Below, piece by piece: positions 1-5,696 of a stretch of DNA of 7,115 bases; the first letter of the stretch is position 1, and every line of letters starts with the position of its first letter. This DNA is from JANYIP01 sp031394045. Its GTDB lineage: Bacteria > Actinomycetota > Actinomycetes > Prado026. The translations under genes and the position numbers were made by a program. The DNA is taken from positions 1 to 7,115 of the forward strand of contig JANMWN010000315.1 in assembly GCA_031394045.1 (NCBI GenBank). Direction: 5' to 3'. A model generated the notes under the pieces. It was not told where the DNA came from. It ran no database searches and worked only from the letters and a program-made list of their open reading frames with translations.

Positions 1-741
1 CTGCTCCACCGGATCTTCGCCCGCGCCGTCATCGACCGAATCATCCCCGTCAACCCGTGCGCCCACACCGAACTGCCCAAGGTCCTCGCCGTCCGCAAAC
101 TCATCATCACCGTCGCGCAGTTCGAGAAGATCCTCACCAAGATCCCCGGCCGGTACCGGATGATGGTGCTGCTCGCGATCGAGTCCGGGCTGCGCTGGGG
201 CGAACTTGTCGCGCTCCGCCCCGTCGACATCAACTTCGACACCCGGATCATCACCGTCCGGCGGACCATCGTGGAGGTCGCGAAGAAGAACTCCCCCACC
301 GGCCAGCGCTGCTTCGTCAAGGACTACCCCAAAGACGATGAACAACGGCTGGTGCAGATCGAACGCGCCACCTGCAAGCAGCTCCGTGAGCACATGGTCG
401 AATACGCCATCCGGGACAGCGACCTGCTGTTCACCTCCAGCACCGGCACCGTGCTGTCGCGGAACAACTTCCGGACCAAGTACTGGGCACCTGCCGTGAA
501 GGCCGCCAAGCTCGACAGCAGCGGCAAGGTCACCTTTCACCACCTCCGTGCCGCGCACGCCTCCTGGCTGCTCGCCGGCGGCGCGGACATCCAAGTCGTC
601 AAAGAGCGCCTGGGCCACGCGCACATCACCACCACCCAGCTGTACCTCGGGACCCTGCCCGACGCCGGAGACCGCGCCCTCGCCGCCTACCGCAAAACCC
701 GCAACGGCACCCGCGGGGAGGGCCAACCGCCCAGCGCATGA
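1..741 (+). CDS. Tyrosine recombinase / phage-type integrase, 5' end outside window
   Basis: Site-specific DNA recombinase that cuts and rejoins DNA through a tyrosine-DNA intermediate to integrate or excise a mobile element. The frame is open from base 1, so the N-terminus is cut off by the window edge. The 246 visible residues cover the end of the core-binding domain (NPCAHTELPKV) and the whole catalytic domain. Catalytic residues, numbered from the window start, are Arg65 in SGLRWGE, the beta-hairpin Lys111 in PKDDEQR, His180 and Arg183 in HHLR, His206 in LGH, and the nucleophile Tyr215 in TTTQLYLG (bases 643-645). All six are present, so the catalytic part looks intact. Full-length relatives are usually 350-450 residues, so perhaps 100-200 are missing. 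The C-terminal tail after Tyr215 is short and basic. The gene heads the accessory segment and is the main evidence for a mobile element; the AbiE genes lie directly downstream on the same strand. Confidence 0.93.
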   Translation: MLHRIFARAVIDRIIPVNPCAHTELPKVLAVRKLIITVAQFEKILTKIPGRYRMMVLLAIESGLRWGELVALRPVDINFDTRIITVRRTIVEVAKKNSPTGQRCFVKDYPKDDEQRLVQIERATCKQLREHMVEYAIRDSDLLFTSSTGTVLSRNNFRTKYWAPAVKAAKLDSSGKVTFHHLRAAHASWLLAGGADIQVVKERLGHAHITTTQLYLGTLPDAGDRALAAYRKTRNGTRGEGQPPSA

Positions 742-851
742 CGGACCATTCTTCACGCAGTCGGTCGCGTGTCCGATGGCAGCGAGGCCGAGAATGCCAG
801 CGGGCCGCGCGGACGGAACCGGTCTATGGACGGATGCGGGTGGCTACTGCT

Positions 852-879
852 TTGCGGAACCCGATGTCGCGCGTACAGT
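852..879 (+). promoter_or_regulatory. Candidate promoter of the AbiE operon
   Basis: TTGCGG (852-857) and TACAGT (874-879) are separated by 16 nt and resemble the -35 and -10 boxes of the main sigma factor; TACAGT fits the actinobacterial TAnnnT pattern. The predicted transcript would start near 886 with a leader of about 40 nt before the antitoxin start. An odd dyad TGCA-G-TGCA (886-894) lies at the predicted start site and is a possible operator, since AbiEi antitoxins repress their own promoters by binding inverted repeats. This rests only on motif matching. Confidence 0.4.
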
Positions 880-928
880 GAACGGTGCAGTGCAGGATCT
901 CGTATCAACATGTCAGGAGGTGATGGCC

Positions 929-1624
929 GTGCCCACGATGCTGGATCGACCTGGGAGCAGCCTTTCCGGCAAGGGCGTGGAAGCGACCATCCGGGCGCGC
1001 ATCGTGCGGTCACGTAACCGGTTCTGGCAGGCGCAGGATTTGACGGGTTCGCCGAGTTCGGTGCACCACACCCTTGCTGATCTCGTGCGTGAAGGAGAGT
1101 TGCAGCATGTCCGCAAGGGCCTGTACTGGCGGGGTACCCACACGGTGCTGGGCATGTCGCCACCGTCCACCGACGCGCTGGTGACCGAACTGGCCGGACG
1201 CGACGGTGTGGGACCCAGCGACCTGTCGGCGGCGCTGATGCTGCGGGTGTCGACCCAGGTGCCCCGACGGGCCCAGGTAGCGGTGCCAACCCGCGTTCCG
1301 CAGGGCATCGCGGCGATCGAGTTCTCCTCGCGCGCTGCGCGCAGTGGGCGCCGGACCGCGAAGCTTGCGGCCCAAGAGGTGGCGCTGCTGGAGGTGCTGG
1401 AAGGCTGGGAGCGGCTGGTGGAGATCCCCGCCGAACAAGCCTGGGGCCGGCTCCGCGATCTGGTCACCAGCGGCTCGGTGCGGCCAGCGGCGCTCGCACG
1501 GGCCGCCAAGACCGAGCCGGCAGTCGTTCGCGGTCGGTTGCGCAAGCTGCTGCTGGAGGCGGGCGAAGCAGCCGCCAGCGCGCGGGTGCCACAGGTGGAC
1601 CGTCGCACGTTGGCGCGGATCTGA
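929..1624 (+). CDS. AbiEi-like winged-helix antitoxin (DUF6088-type) of a type IV toxin-antitoxin pair
   Basis: Likely antitoxin and transcriptional repressor of the pair, acting in the cytoplasm. The 231-residue product has an N-terminal winged helix-turn-helix at about residues 17-69. Its recognition region is near SPSSVHHTLADLVREG and it ends in the wing motif HVRKGLYWRG; the 'R.GLY' signature is typical of AbiEi/DUF6088 proteins. The C-terminal part (about 80-215) is a helical, Arg/Ala-rich domain with STQVPRRAQVAVPTR and EVALLEVLEGWE, also characteristic of the family. I chose the GTG at 929 because AGGAGG (915-920) lies 8 nt upstream; the ATG at 923 would leave only 2 nt, though it remains possible (233 residues). 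The toxin gene starts 16 nt downstream, so the two are almost certainly cotranscribed. In known AbiE systems the antitoxin neutralises the toxin without stably binding it and autoregulates the operon. The family assignment comes from recognised motifs, not a search. Confidence 0.85.
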   Translation: MPTMLDRPGSSLSGKGVEATIRARIVRSRNRFWQAQDLTGSPSSVHHTLADLVREGELQHVRKGLYWRGTHTVLGMSPPSTDALVTELAGRDGVGPSDLSAALMLRVSTQVPRRAQVAVPTRVPQGIAAIEFSSRAARSGRRTAKLAAQEVALLEVLEGWERLVEIPAEQAWGRLRDLVTSGSVRPAALARAAKTEPAVVRGRLRKLLLEAGEAAASARVPQVDRRTLARI

Positions 1625-1640
1625 CCGCGGCGGTCTGACC

Positions 1641-2609
1641 TTGGCCTTGTACCGGGATGAACCCGGGGACTTCGACGCACTCATCCGGGCGGCCGCCGCC
1701 AACCTCGGTATCAGTGAGATCGCCGTGTCCAAGGACTACTGGGTCTGTCAGGTGCTCGCCGCGCTGTCCCGGGACTTCTTCGACGACGTCGTCCTGAAGG
1801 GCGGTACCAGCCTGGAGAAGCTGCGGCTGGTGGAACGGCTGTCCGAGGACATCGACATGCTGCTCACCGCACCGGACGGACTGGGTACCCGGCCGACCCA
1901 GAAGCTGCTGAGGAACATCGTCGACGCGGCAGCCGCCGTACCCGGCATGCTGGCGCGCGAGAAGCACAGCTCCGGTGGCAGCGCCGGCACCTGCAACCGC
2001 GCGGAGTGGCTCAGCTACGGGACCCCGCGCGGAACCGACTCCGGTCTGGCGGACGAGGGCCGGATCCTGCTTGAGCTCGGCCAGAGTGGCGGTCCGCACC
2101 CACACACGACCGAGCACATCACCTCACTGCTGGGAAGGCAGCTCCAGGAACGTGGCATCGACATCGTGCCGTTCGGTGACGTCGCTCCCTTTACCCTCCG
2201 GGTCCTGCACCCGGCCCGCACGCTGATCGAGAAGCTGATGCGGGTCCACACCTTCGTCAACCGCTCGCCGACTCCCGACGATCTGCACTGGCCGCGGATC
2301 GGACGCCAGTTCTATGACCTGTGGGCGCTGCTGGGCGACCCAGGCGTCCTGAGCTGGCTCGCCGATCGGGACGCCTTCGCACAGGTCGTGACCTCAGCGC
2401 TGGAGATCTCGGCAGTCTTCGGTGGCGACGAACCCGCTCCTGTCGGCGGATTCGCCGCCTCACCGGCCTTCGATACGTCCTCACCGTGGGCGCCGGTCCT
2501 GGCACGCGAACACAACACCACCGTCACCAAACTGGTCTACGCCACCGGTCCGCAGCCAACGTTCGGTGAGGTCTGCCAACGGGTCCAGGCCAACGCCCGG
2601 CTGCTGTAG
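1641..2609 (+). CDS. AbiEii/AbiGii-family nucleotidyltransferase toxin (DUF1814)
   Basis: Putative toxin of the type IV pair. AbiEii proteins are DNA-polymerase-beta-like nucleotidyltransferases, and the related mycobacterial MenT toxins add nucleotides to tRNA acceptor ends and so stop translation. The 322-residue product carries the family motifs in order: KDYWVCQVL near the N-terminus; KGGTSLEK (residues 53-60), the nucleotide-binding GGTS motif; RLSEDIDM (66-73) with metal-binding Asp70 and Asp72; HPARTLIEKL with Lys198; and RQFYDL (222-227) with Asp226. These match the D, K and D positions essential in MenT/AbiEii toxins, so the enzyme looks intact. No ATG occurs in frame before residue 73. 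The start is assigned to TTG 1641 because the conserved N-terminal helix and KDYW motif must be retained; TTG 1647 is an alternative and GTG 1725 would truncate the fold. Only a weak G-rich Shine-Dalgarno candidate precedes it, suggesting low or coupled translation. Confidence 0.88.
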   Translation: MALYRDEPGDFDALIRAAAANLGISEIAVSKDYWVCQVLAALSRDFFDDVVLKGGTSLEKLRLVERLSEDIDMLLTAPDGLGTRPTQKLLRNIVDAAAAVPGMLAREKHSSGGSAGTCNRAEWLSYGTPRGTDSGLADEGRILLELGQSGGPHPHTTEHITSLLGRQLQERGIDIVPFGDVAPFTLRVLHPARTLIEKLMRVHTFVNRSPTPDDLHWPRIGRQFYDLWALLGDPGVLSWLADRDAFAQVVTSALEISAVFGGDEPAPVGGFAASPAFDTSSPWAPVLAREHNTTVTKLVYATGPQPTFGEVCQRVQANARLL

Positions 2610-2648
2610 GCAGCGCTCGTCGCTGGTCGTCGCGGCGCAATCGTGTCG

Positions 2649-2667
2649 CGTGGCCCCAGTGGCCGTG
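2649..2667. terminator. Weak stem-loop between convergent genes
   Basis: In the 105 bp between the toxin stop and the end of the minus-strand operon, CGTGGCC and GGCCGTG can pair around a CCAGT loop, a 7-bp stem including two G-U pairs. There is no T tract. It could be a bidirectional terminator, but the stem is modest and may be chance in GC-rich DNA. Nothing else is evident in this gap. Confidence 0.25.
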
Positions 2668-2714
2668 ACGACGCCGTCGATGTACTTGGCGACGACAACC
2701 GTGGCGTTCACTCG

Positions 2715-3050
2715 TCATTCGTCGATGTCCTTCGGGGCGACGAAGGCGATTCCTTCGCGCAGGAGTGAGCGCCACCGGCGGCGGTCGCGTTGCGGGATGG
2801 ACACCCATTCGCGGAACACCTTGCCGGCTGGGGCGAACGGTTGGCCGAGGCCACGGGCGATGAGTGCGTCGACGCGGCCTCTCGGGAGCTTCACGACGAG
2901 CCCTGAGCCCTTGAAGTCCACGAGGGCGAGGAACTCGCCCTCAACGCGGGCGCAGCGTCCGCTCATGATCGTTCCTTCACTGATCCGCGGATCGGCCAGC
3001 CGCAGCTCGTCGATGAGCTCCCAGAACACGTCCTCGTCGGTCGCCGCCAC
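2715..3050 (-). CDS. Small TfoX N-terminal-domain-like protein
   Basis: A 111-residue soluble protein without signal peptide or membrane segment. The order EGTIMSG (residues 25-31), a beta strand EFLALVDF, LVVKLPRGRVDALIARG (51-67), FAPAGKVFREWVSIP (72-86) and a final helix matches the small alpha/beta TfoX/Sxy N-terminal fold ('M.G ... llvKl ... G.p..eWv.v'), which is close to the YjbR-type fold. These stand-alone domains are common in actinomycetes and their biochemical role is unknown; a competence function should not be assumed. The start is GTG at 3048-3050. GAAAGG (3058-3063) precedes it by 7 nt and lies inside the end of the upstream gene, whose stop is 3 nt away, so translation is probably coupled. 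It is the third and last gene of the minus-strand operon. The family call is moderately sure; the function is unknown. Confidence 0.72.
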   Translation of the reverse strand: MAATDEDVFWELIDELRLADPRISEGTIMSGRCARVEGEFLALVDFKGSGLVVKLPRGRVDALIARGLGQPFAPAGKVFREWVSIPQRDRRRWRSLLREGIAFVAPKDIDE

Positions 3051-3053
3051 GGG

Positions 3054-3731
3054 TCAGCCTTTCGGTTGCGGTGTCGTCACGTTAGCGAGCAGCCAACGGT
3101 GAACGGGGAGGAGTTCCTCGAGCCGTTCGGCGCACCAGCTGGCGAAGTGCGGGGTGGAGATCGTTTCGGGAAGTTCGTCGGTGAACCGCACCTGGAAGCT
3201 GTTGAGGCGCAGCAGCTCGGCTCTGGGGTGGTTGGCGGTGAAGGGAGCGGGGACGGTCTTGATCTTCTCGCCGGCTACTTCCGCGCGGTGACGTCCGGCG
3301 AGCTGGTTCAGTTCGGTGGCCAGCGAGGCGCCGCTTCTGCCTCCGACGGCAGTACGCCAGCGCTCACGCAGGACAGGGGTGAAGCCCAGTCCGCTGGCGA
3401 ACCCGACCCGGTGCGCGTCGATGCGGATCCACAACGTGGGTGAGGTGCTCGTGTCGGCTCCTTCCCATGTGGTGAGCAGCAGATGGTCCTTGTACCGCGC
3501 CGACCCTGCTGGGGCGAAGCGGCGGTCTCGGTGAAGCGGAGAGACCGACCTGCGGGACTCAACGGTGAGGTCCGCGTCGAGCCGACTTGCGAGTTCGGTG
3601 AGCAGTTCACCGCCGGGCCGGCGCAGTCCGTCGTTCAGCTGGCGCCTGCGCGCTGCGAACTGCTCGGGGCTCCATGACGGGAGTGCATCGAGGAGGTCAA
3701 CGGCGGCATGGTCGAACCCGGTAAACGACAT
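3054..3731 (-). CDS. DUF2461 (TIGR02453-like) family protein
   Basis: A 225-residue cytoplasmic protein of unknown biochemical function. Family features are the N-terminal FTGF followed by a helix (residues 3-17), the central HRDRRFAPAGSARYKDH (67-83, equivalent to the family's 'RD.RFs.d.spYK' motif), a beta-rich middle, KTVPAPFTANHPRAELLRLNSF (158-179, equivalent to 'P.gy..dHp..elLrlk.f') and the closing LEELLPVHRWLLANV (204-218). The usual 'NNdreWF' motif after the first helix is replaced by SWSPEQFAARR, so this is a divergent member. The start is ATG at 3729-3731, 9 nt after the stop of the preceding minus-strand gene. A strong Shine-Dalgarno is not visible at ideal distance (a GGGG run lies about 12 nt upstream), so coupling to the upstream gene is likely. 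It is the middle gene of the operon. Confidence 0.78.
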   Translation of the reverse strand: MSFTGFDHAAVDLLDALPSWSPEQFAARRRQLNDGLRRPGGELLTELASRLDADLTVESRRSVSPLHRDRRFAPAGSARYKDHLLLTTWEGADTSTSPTLWIRIDAHRVGFASGLGFTPVLRERWRTAVGGRSGASLATELNQLAGRHRAEVAGEKIKTVPAPFTANHPRAELLRLNSFQVRFTDELPETISTPHFASWCAERLEELLPVHRWLLANVTTPQPKG

Positions 3732-3740
3732 GCTGGTTTG

Positions 3741-4376
3741 CTACCCCGCTCCGAGTCGCTGCCTGAGGATCTCGACCCCGGGACCGCTGAGCTCACCGAG
3801 TGACTGGCCACGGCCCCACAGCGCATGGGCCAACGGGAGCGCTGGTCCGGTGATCTCCTGGCCGTCGCCCCAGGTCCAGTCAAGGTCGGAGGCGACGCAC
3901 CGGAGTCCCTTCAGATGCTTGAGGGAGTTGACCATCTTGGCCATCCCTCCCTGGGTTGCCATGGCCAGTGAGTTCTCCACGAGCTCGTGCTGCGTGTCGT
4001 AGGCAATGCCCAGCGGCAGGAACATGTCACGCCGATGGATCACCAGGTCGTTCAGCGGTGCCTGGAAGCCCATCCCTGGCGGCTTGAAGTCGCTGGCAGC
4101 GTTGTCGCGCAAGTCCTTGATGATGGCGTCCGGGCCGGCTGCTGCCAGTGGCGCGAGGCAGTGGCTGTTCACCTTGCCCAGGTCGCCGCGGGCCTTCACC
4201 ATCGCAACCATCGAGTGGGCCAGGGTGTAGTTCCAGCCTTGGGTGAGGTGGGCGGCGACCTGCAGCACCGTCCAGCCCTCGCAGCAGCTGGGAGTTGCCC
4301 ACTGCTCAGGCGTCAACGTCGCGAACGTGTCCGCGATCTCGAGCCGCTGAGCCTTGATAGCCGGGCGAAGATCCAT
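3741..4376 (-). CDS. MDMPI/DinB-like, maleylpyruvate isomerase-type mycothiol-dependent protein
   Basis: A 211-residue member of the DinB-like four-helix-bundle family that includes mycothiol-dependent maleylpyruvate isomerase. Such enzymes use a divalent metal and the actinobacterial thiol mycothiol; the substrate of this one is unknown. The N-terminal signature is clear: LTPEQWATPSCCEGWTVLQVAAHL (residues 21-44) with metal-ligand candidate His43. The second ligand region is NDLVIHRRDMFLPLG (109-123) with His114, but the acidic ligand position, Glu in characterised members (spacing ExxxH), is Asp110 here. A C-terminal segment (CVASDLDWTWGDG ... GPALPLAHALWGR) matches the family's small C-terminal domain. 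The start is ATG 4374-4376 with GGAGG (4384-4388) 7 nt upstream; an upstream TTG at 4409 would place this Shine-Dalgarno inside the gene. It is the first gene of the three-gene minus-strand operon and divergent from the WYL regulator. Confidence 0.85.
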   Translation of the reverse strand: MDLRPAIKAQRLEIADTFATLTPEQWATPSCCEGWTVLQVAAHLTQGWNYTLAHSMVAMVKARGDLGKVNSHCLAPLAAAGPDAIIKDLRDNAASDFKPPGMGFQAPLNDLVIHRRDMFLPLGIAYDTQHELVENSLAMATQGGMAKMVNSLKHLKGLRCVASDLDWTWGDGQEITGPALPLAHALWGRGQSLGELSGPGVEILRQRLGAG

Positions 4377-4462
4377 GTCACTGCCTCCATAGGACTTCCA
4401 AACGTGCAACGAGCCTACGACGTAACCATGCCAAATCCTGTCAGCATTATCGGTAGCCTGAG
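4377..4462. promoter_or_regulatory. Shared divergent intergenic region between MDMPI-like operon and WYL regulator
   Basis: This 86 bp gap must hold the promoters of both divergent units. On the plus strand TAGCCT (4454-4459) fits the actinobacterial -10 pattern and ends 6 nt before the GTG at 4466, compatible with a leaderless mRNA for the regulator. On the minus strand GATAAT (complement of 4446-4451) is a -10-like hexamer. No good -35 box is visible for either. An odd dyad TACG-A-CGTA (4416-4424) is a possible regulator site. The region's role follows from gene orientation; the individual boxes are tentative. Confidence 0.4.
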
Positions 4463-5209
4463 GTGGTGGGAACGCTGGAACGCCACGACGAGCTGCTCGC
4501 TATGTTGCGTCGGCGAGCTGACTGGCGAGTCGAAGACCTCGCCGACGGACTCGCGGTGTCGACGCGCACGATCCTGCGTGATCTGTCCCGGTTGCGTGGC
4601 CGAGGGTTCGACATCGCTTCCGTGCCTGGTCCAGGGGGAGGCGTGCACCTGGAACCGACGTCGGTGCTGGTGACCTCCCAGCTGACTGGTGACGAAGTCG
4701 TCGCGCTGATCTTGTCGGTCGCGATCTCGCAAGCCTCCCCGTTCGTGCCCTTCGCTGACGGCGCCGACCGGGCCCTCGGCAAGATCCAGGCCGCGCTGCC
4801 CCAACGACGCGTCAAGGAGCTCCAGCGATTCATGCGGCGCGTCCTGGTGGGCACGCCGGCCCCGAGGTCCGCGCAGCGCGACGCTCATCGGATCCACAAG
4901 GATCTCGTCAGCCGATTCGAGCAGGCCTTCACCACGAACCGGCTGCTCGGCTTCCGGTACGTCGATCGCGACGACGTCACGACGCAGCGGCGCGTGGAGC
5001 CGCACGGACTGCTGCTGCGCACACCGCTGTGGTACATCATCGCCTGGGACCCCGAGAAGCAAGCAGCCAGACTGTTCCGGGCCGATCGCATCGCCAACCC
5101 ACGCGTCCTGGAGGCGACCTTCACCCCGCGTCCCGATGAGCTGATCTCAGGGATCTGCCCTGACGCATCACCAGCCGGCTCGGCCACCCCCACGACCAGG
5201 AGCAGGTAG
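4463..5209 (+). CDS. YafY-type HTH/WYL-domain transcriptional regulator
   Basis: DNA-binding regulator with a C-terminal WYL ligand-sensing domain; proteins of this type respond to nucleic acid ligands or metabolites and often control adjacent operons. The product is up to 248 residues. The N-terminal winged helix (HTH_11, about residues 5-60) reads LERHDELLAMLRRR, then EDLADGLAVSTRTILRDL, whose recognition helix is STRTILRDLSRL (33-44), and ends in the wing GFDIASVPGPGGGVHL. The WYL domain (about 145-225) contains VEPHGLLLRTPLWYIIAWD with Trp190-Tyr191, and the following FRADRIANPRVL strand. The third WYL residue is Ile, a common variant. Starts at GTG 4463 or GTG 4466 are both possible. A GAGG directly abuts them and is too close to act as a Shine-Dalgarno, so leaderless initiation at 4466 is plausible. 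The divergent neighbour makes the MDMPI-DUF2461-TfoX operon its probable target, which is inference. Confidence 0.88.
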   Translation: MVGTLERHDELLAMLRRRADWRVEDLADGLAVSTRTILRDLSRLRGRGFDIASVPGPGGGVHLEPTSVLVTSQLTGDEVVALILSVAISQASPFVPFADGADRALGKIQAALPQRRVKELQRFMRRVLVGTPAPRSAQRDAHRIHKDLVSRFEQAFTTNRLLGFRYVDRDDVTTQRRVEPHGLLLRTPLWYIIAWDPEKQAARLFRADRIANPRVLEATFTPRPDELISGICPDASPAGSATPTTRSR

Positions 5210-5231
5210 CCCAGACGTTGCAGGGTGAACC

Positions 5232-5247
5232 CAAGCACGCCGGCTTG
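5232..5247. terminator. Small stem-loop after the WYL gene
   Basis: CAAGC and GCTTG form a perfect 5-bp stem around a 6-nt loop, 22 nt after the WYL regulator stop and just before the ArsR promoter. There is no T tract. It could end the regulator transcript, but the stem is short and the support is weak. Confidence 0.22.
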
Positions 5248-5262
5248 ATCGGCCGCGCGAGA

Positions 5263-5291
5263 TTGACAGGGCGTCGCGATCCCCGTACTTT
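5263..5291 (+). promoter_or_regulatory. Near-consensus housekeeping promoter of the arsR-SRPBCC operon
   Basis: A perfect -35 box TTGACA (5263-5268), a 17-nt spacer and the -10 box TACTTT (5286-5291, TAnnnT) form the best promoter in the window. The transcript should start near 5298, giving a leader of about 36 nt before the GTG start at 5334. The local base composition drops sharply to AT-rich at 5289-5323, unlike its surroundings. The -10 box lies within the left arm of a long inverted repeat, consistent with repression by the encoded ArsR protein. Confidence 0.75.
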
Positions 5292-5326
5292 CTCAATTGG
5301 TAAATTAGCCTCTAGGTAAAGTACGG
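5283..5326. promoter_or_regulatory. Probable ArsR autoregulatory operator
   Basis: CCGTACTTT (5283-5291) and AAAGTACGG (5318-5326) are a perfect 9-bp inverted repeat with a 26-nt spacer; arm centres are 35 bp apart. The left arm covers the -10 box and the right arm runs into the Shine-Dalgarno GGAG (5325-5328). Inside lies a direct repeat GGTAAATTA / GGTAAAGTA (5299-5307 and 5315-5323, 16 bp apart). Repressor bound here would block the promoter. Small ArsR-family dimers usually bind 12-2-12-like palindromes around the promoter, so two dimers on separate half-sites are possible. Confidence 0.6.
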
Positions 5327-5333
5327 AGAAGCC

Positions 5334-5696
5334 GTGACGATCGCTGTCGCAGAGGACCGGCTCAGCGAAACCTTCGCGGCACTGGCCAACTCGACGAGAC
5401 GAGCGATCCTGGCGCGACTCGCCGAAGGTGCGGCGACCGTCAACGAACTCGCCGAGCCGTTTGACCTGACCCTGCCGGCGATCTCCAAGCACATCAAGGT
5501 CCTGCAACGAGCCGGGTTGGTCACCCGGGGTCAGCGAGCCCAATACCGACCGTGCGCGCTCGACGCCGCACCGCTCGCGGAGGTCTCGACATGGGCGGAG
5601 CAGTACCGGGTCGCGTGGGAGGCCCGTTTCGACCGGATGGACGACTACCTCACCCAACTTCAACCGCGACGAAAGACAGGCAGGAAAGATGACTGA
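5334..5696 (+). CDS. ArsR-family winged-helix repressor paired with SRPBCC gene
   Basis: Dimeric DNA-binding repressor of 120 residues. The N-terminal helix RLSETFAALANSTRRAILARLAEG (9-32) carries the family's 'lanptRr.IL..L' signature. The HTH reads VNELAEPFDLTLPAISKHIKVLQRAGLV (36-63), with recognition helix TLPAISKHIKVL, followed by the wing TRGQRAQYRPC. The metal-binding ELCVCDL motif of ArsR/SmtB metalloregulators is absent, so it is not an obvious metal sensor. The C-terminus (WAEQYRVAWEARFDRMDDYL) is typical of the actinobacterial subgroup encoded next to SRPBCC/AHSA1 proteins. The start is GTG 5334 with GGAG (5325-5328) 5 nt upstream. The stop overlaps the next gene by 8 nt, so the two are translationally coupled. 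It probably represses its own operon through the inverted repeat upstream; the signal it senses is unknown. Confidence 0.92.
   Translation: MTIAVAEDRLSETFAALANSTRRAILARLAEGAATVNELAEPFDLTLPAISKHIKVLQRAGLVTRGQRAQYRPCALDAAPLAEVSTWAEQYRVAWEARFDRMDDYLTQLQPRRKTGRKDD

Noticed and set aside
742..922. Search for an attachment site or terminator after the integrase
   Set aside because: I found no convincing repeat or strong stem-loop; only the candidate AbiE promoter is supportable.
548..928. Upstream extension of the antitoxin reading frame back into the integrase gene
   Set aside because: The extension overlaps the integrase catalytic domain in another frame, reads as low-complexity Pro/Ser/Ala, and ignores the strong AGGAGG directly before 929.
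913..1732. Long minus-strand open frames opposite the antitoxin gene
   Set aside because: They are Arg/Ser/Ala-rich antisense shadows of a gene with recognisable family motifs on the plus strand.
4377..4409. TTG start at 4409 for the MDMPI-like gene
   Set aside because: ATG 4374-4376 has GGAGG at 7 nt and the family's conserved N-terminus begins just after it.
4415..5062. 215-codon minus-strand open frame opposite the WYL regulator
   Set aside because: The plus strand encodes a clear HTH-WYL protein; the antisense translation has no recognisable domain and is typical of high-GC shadow frames.
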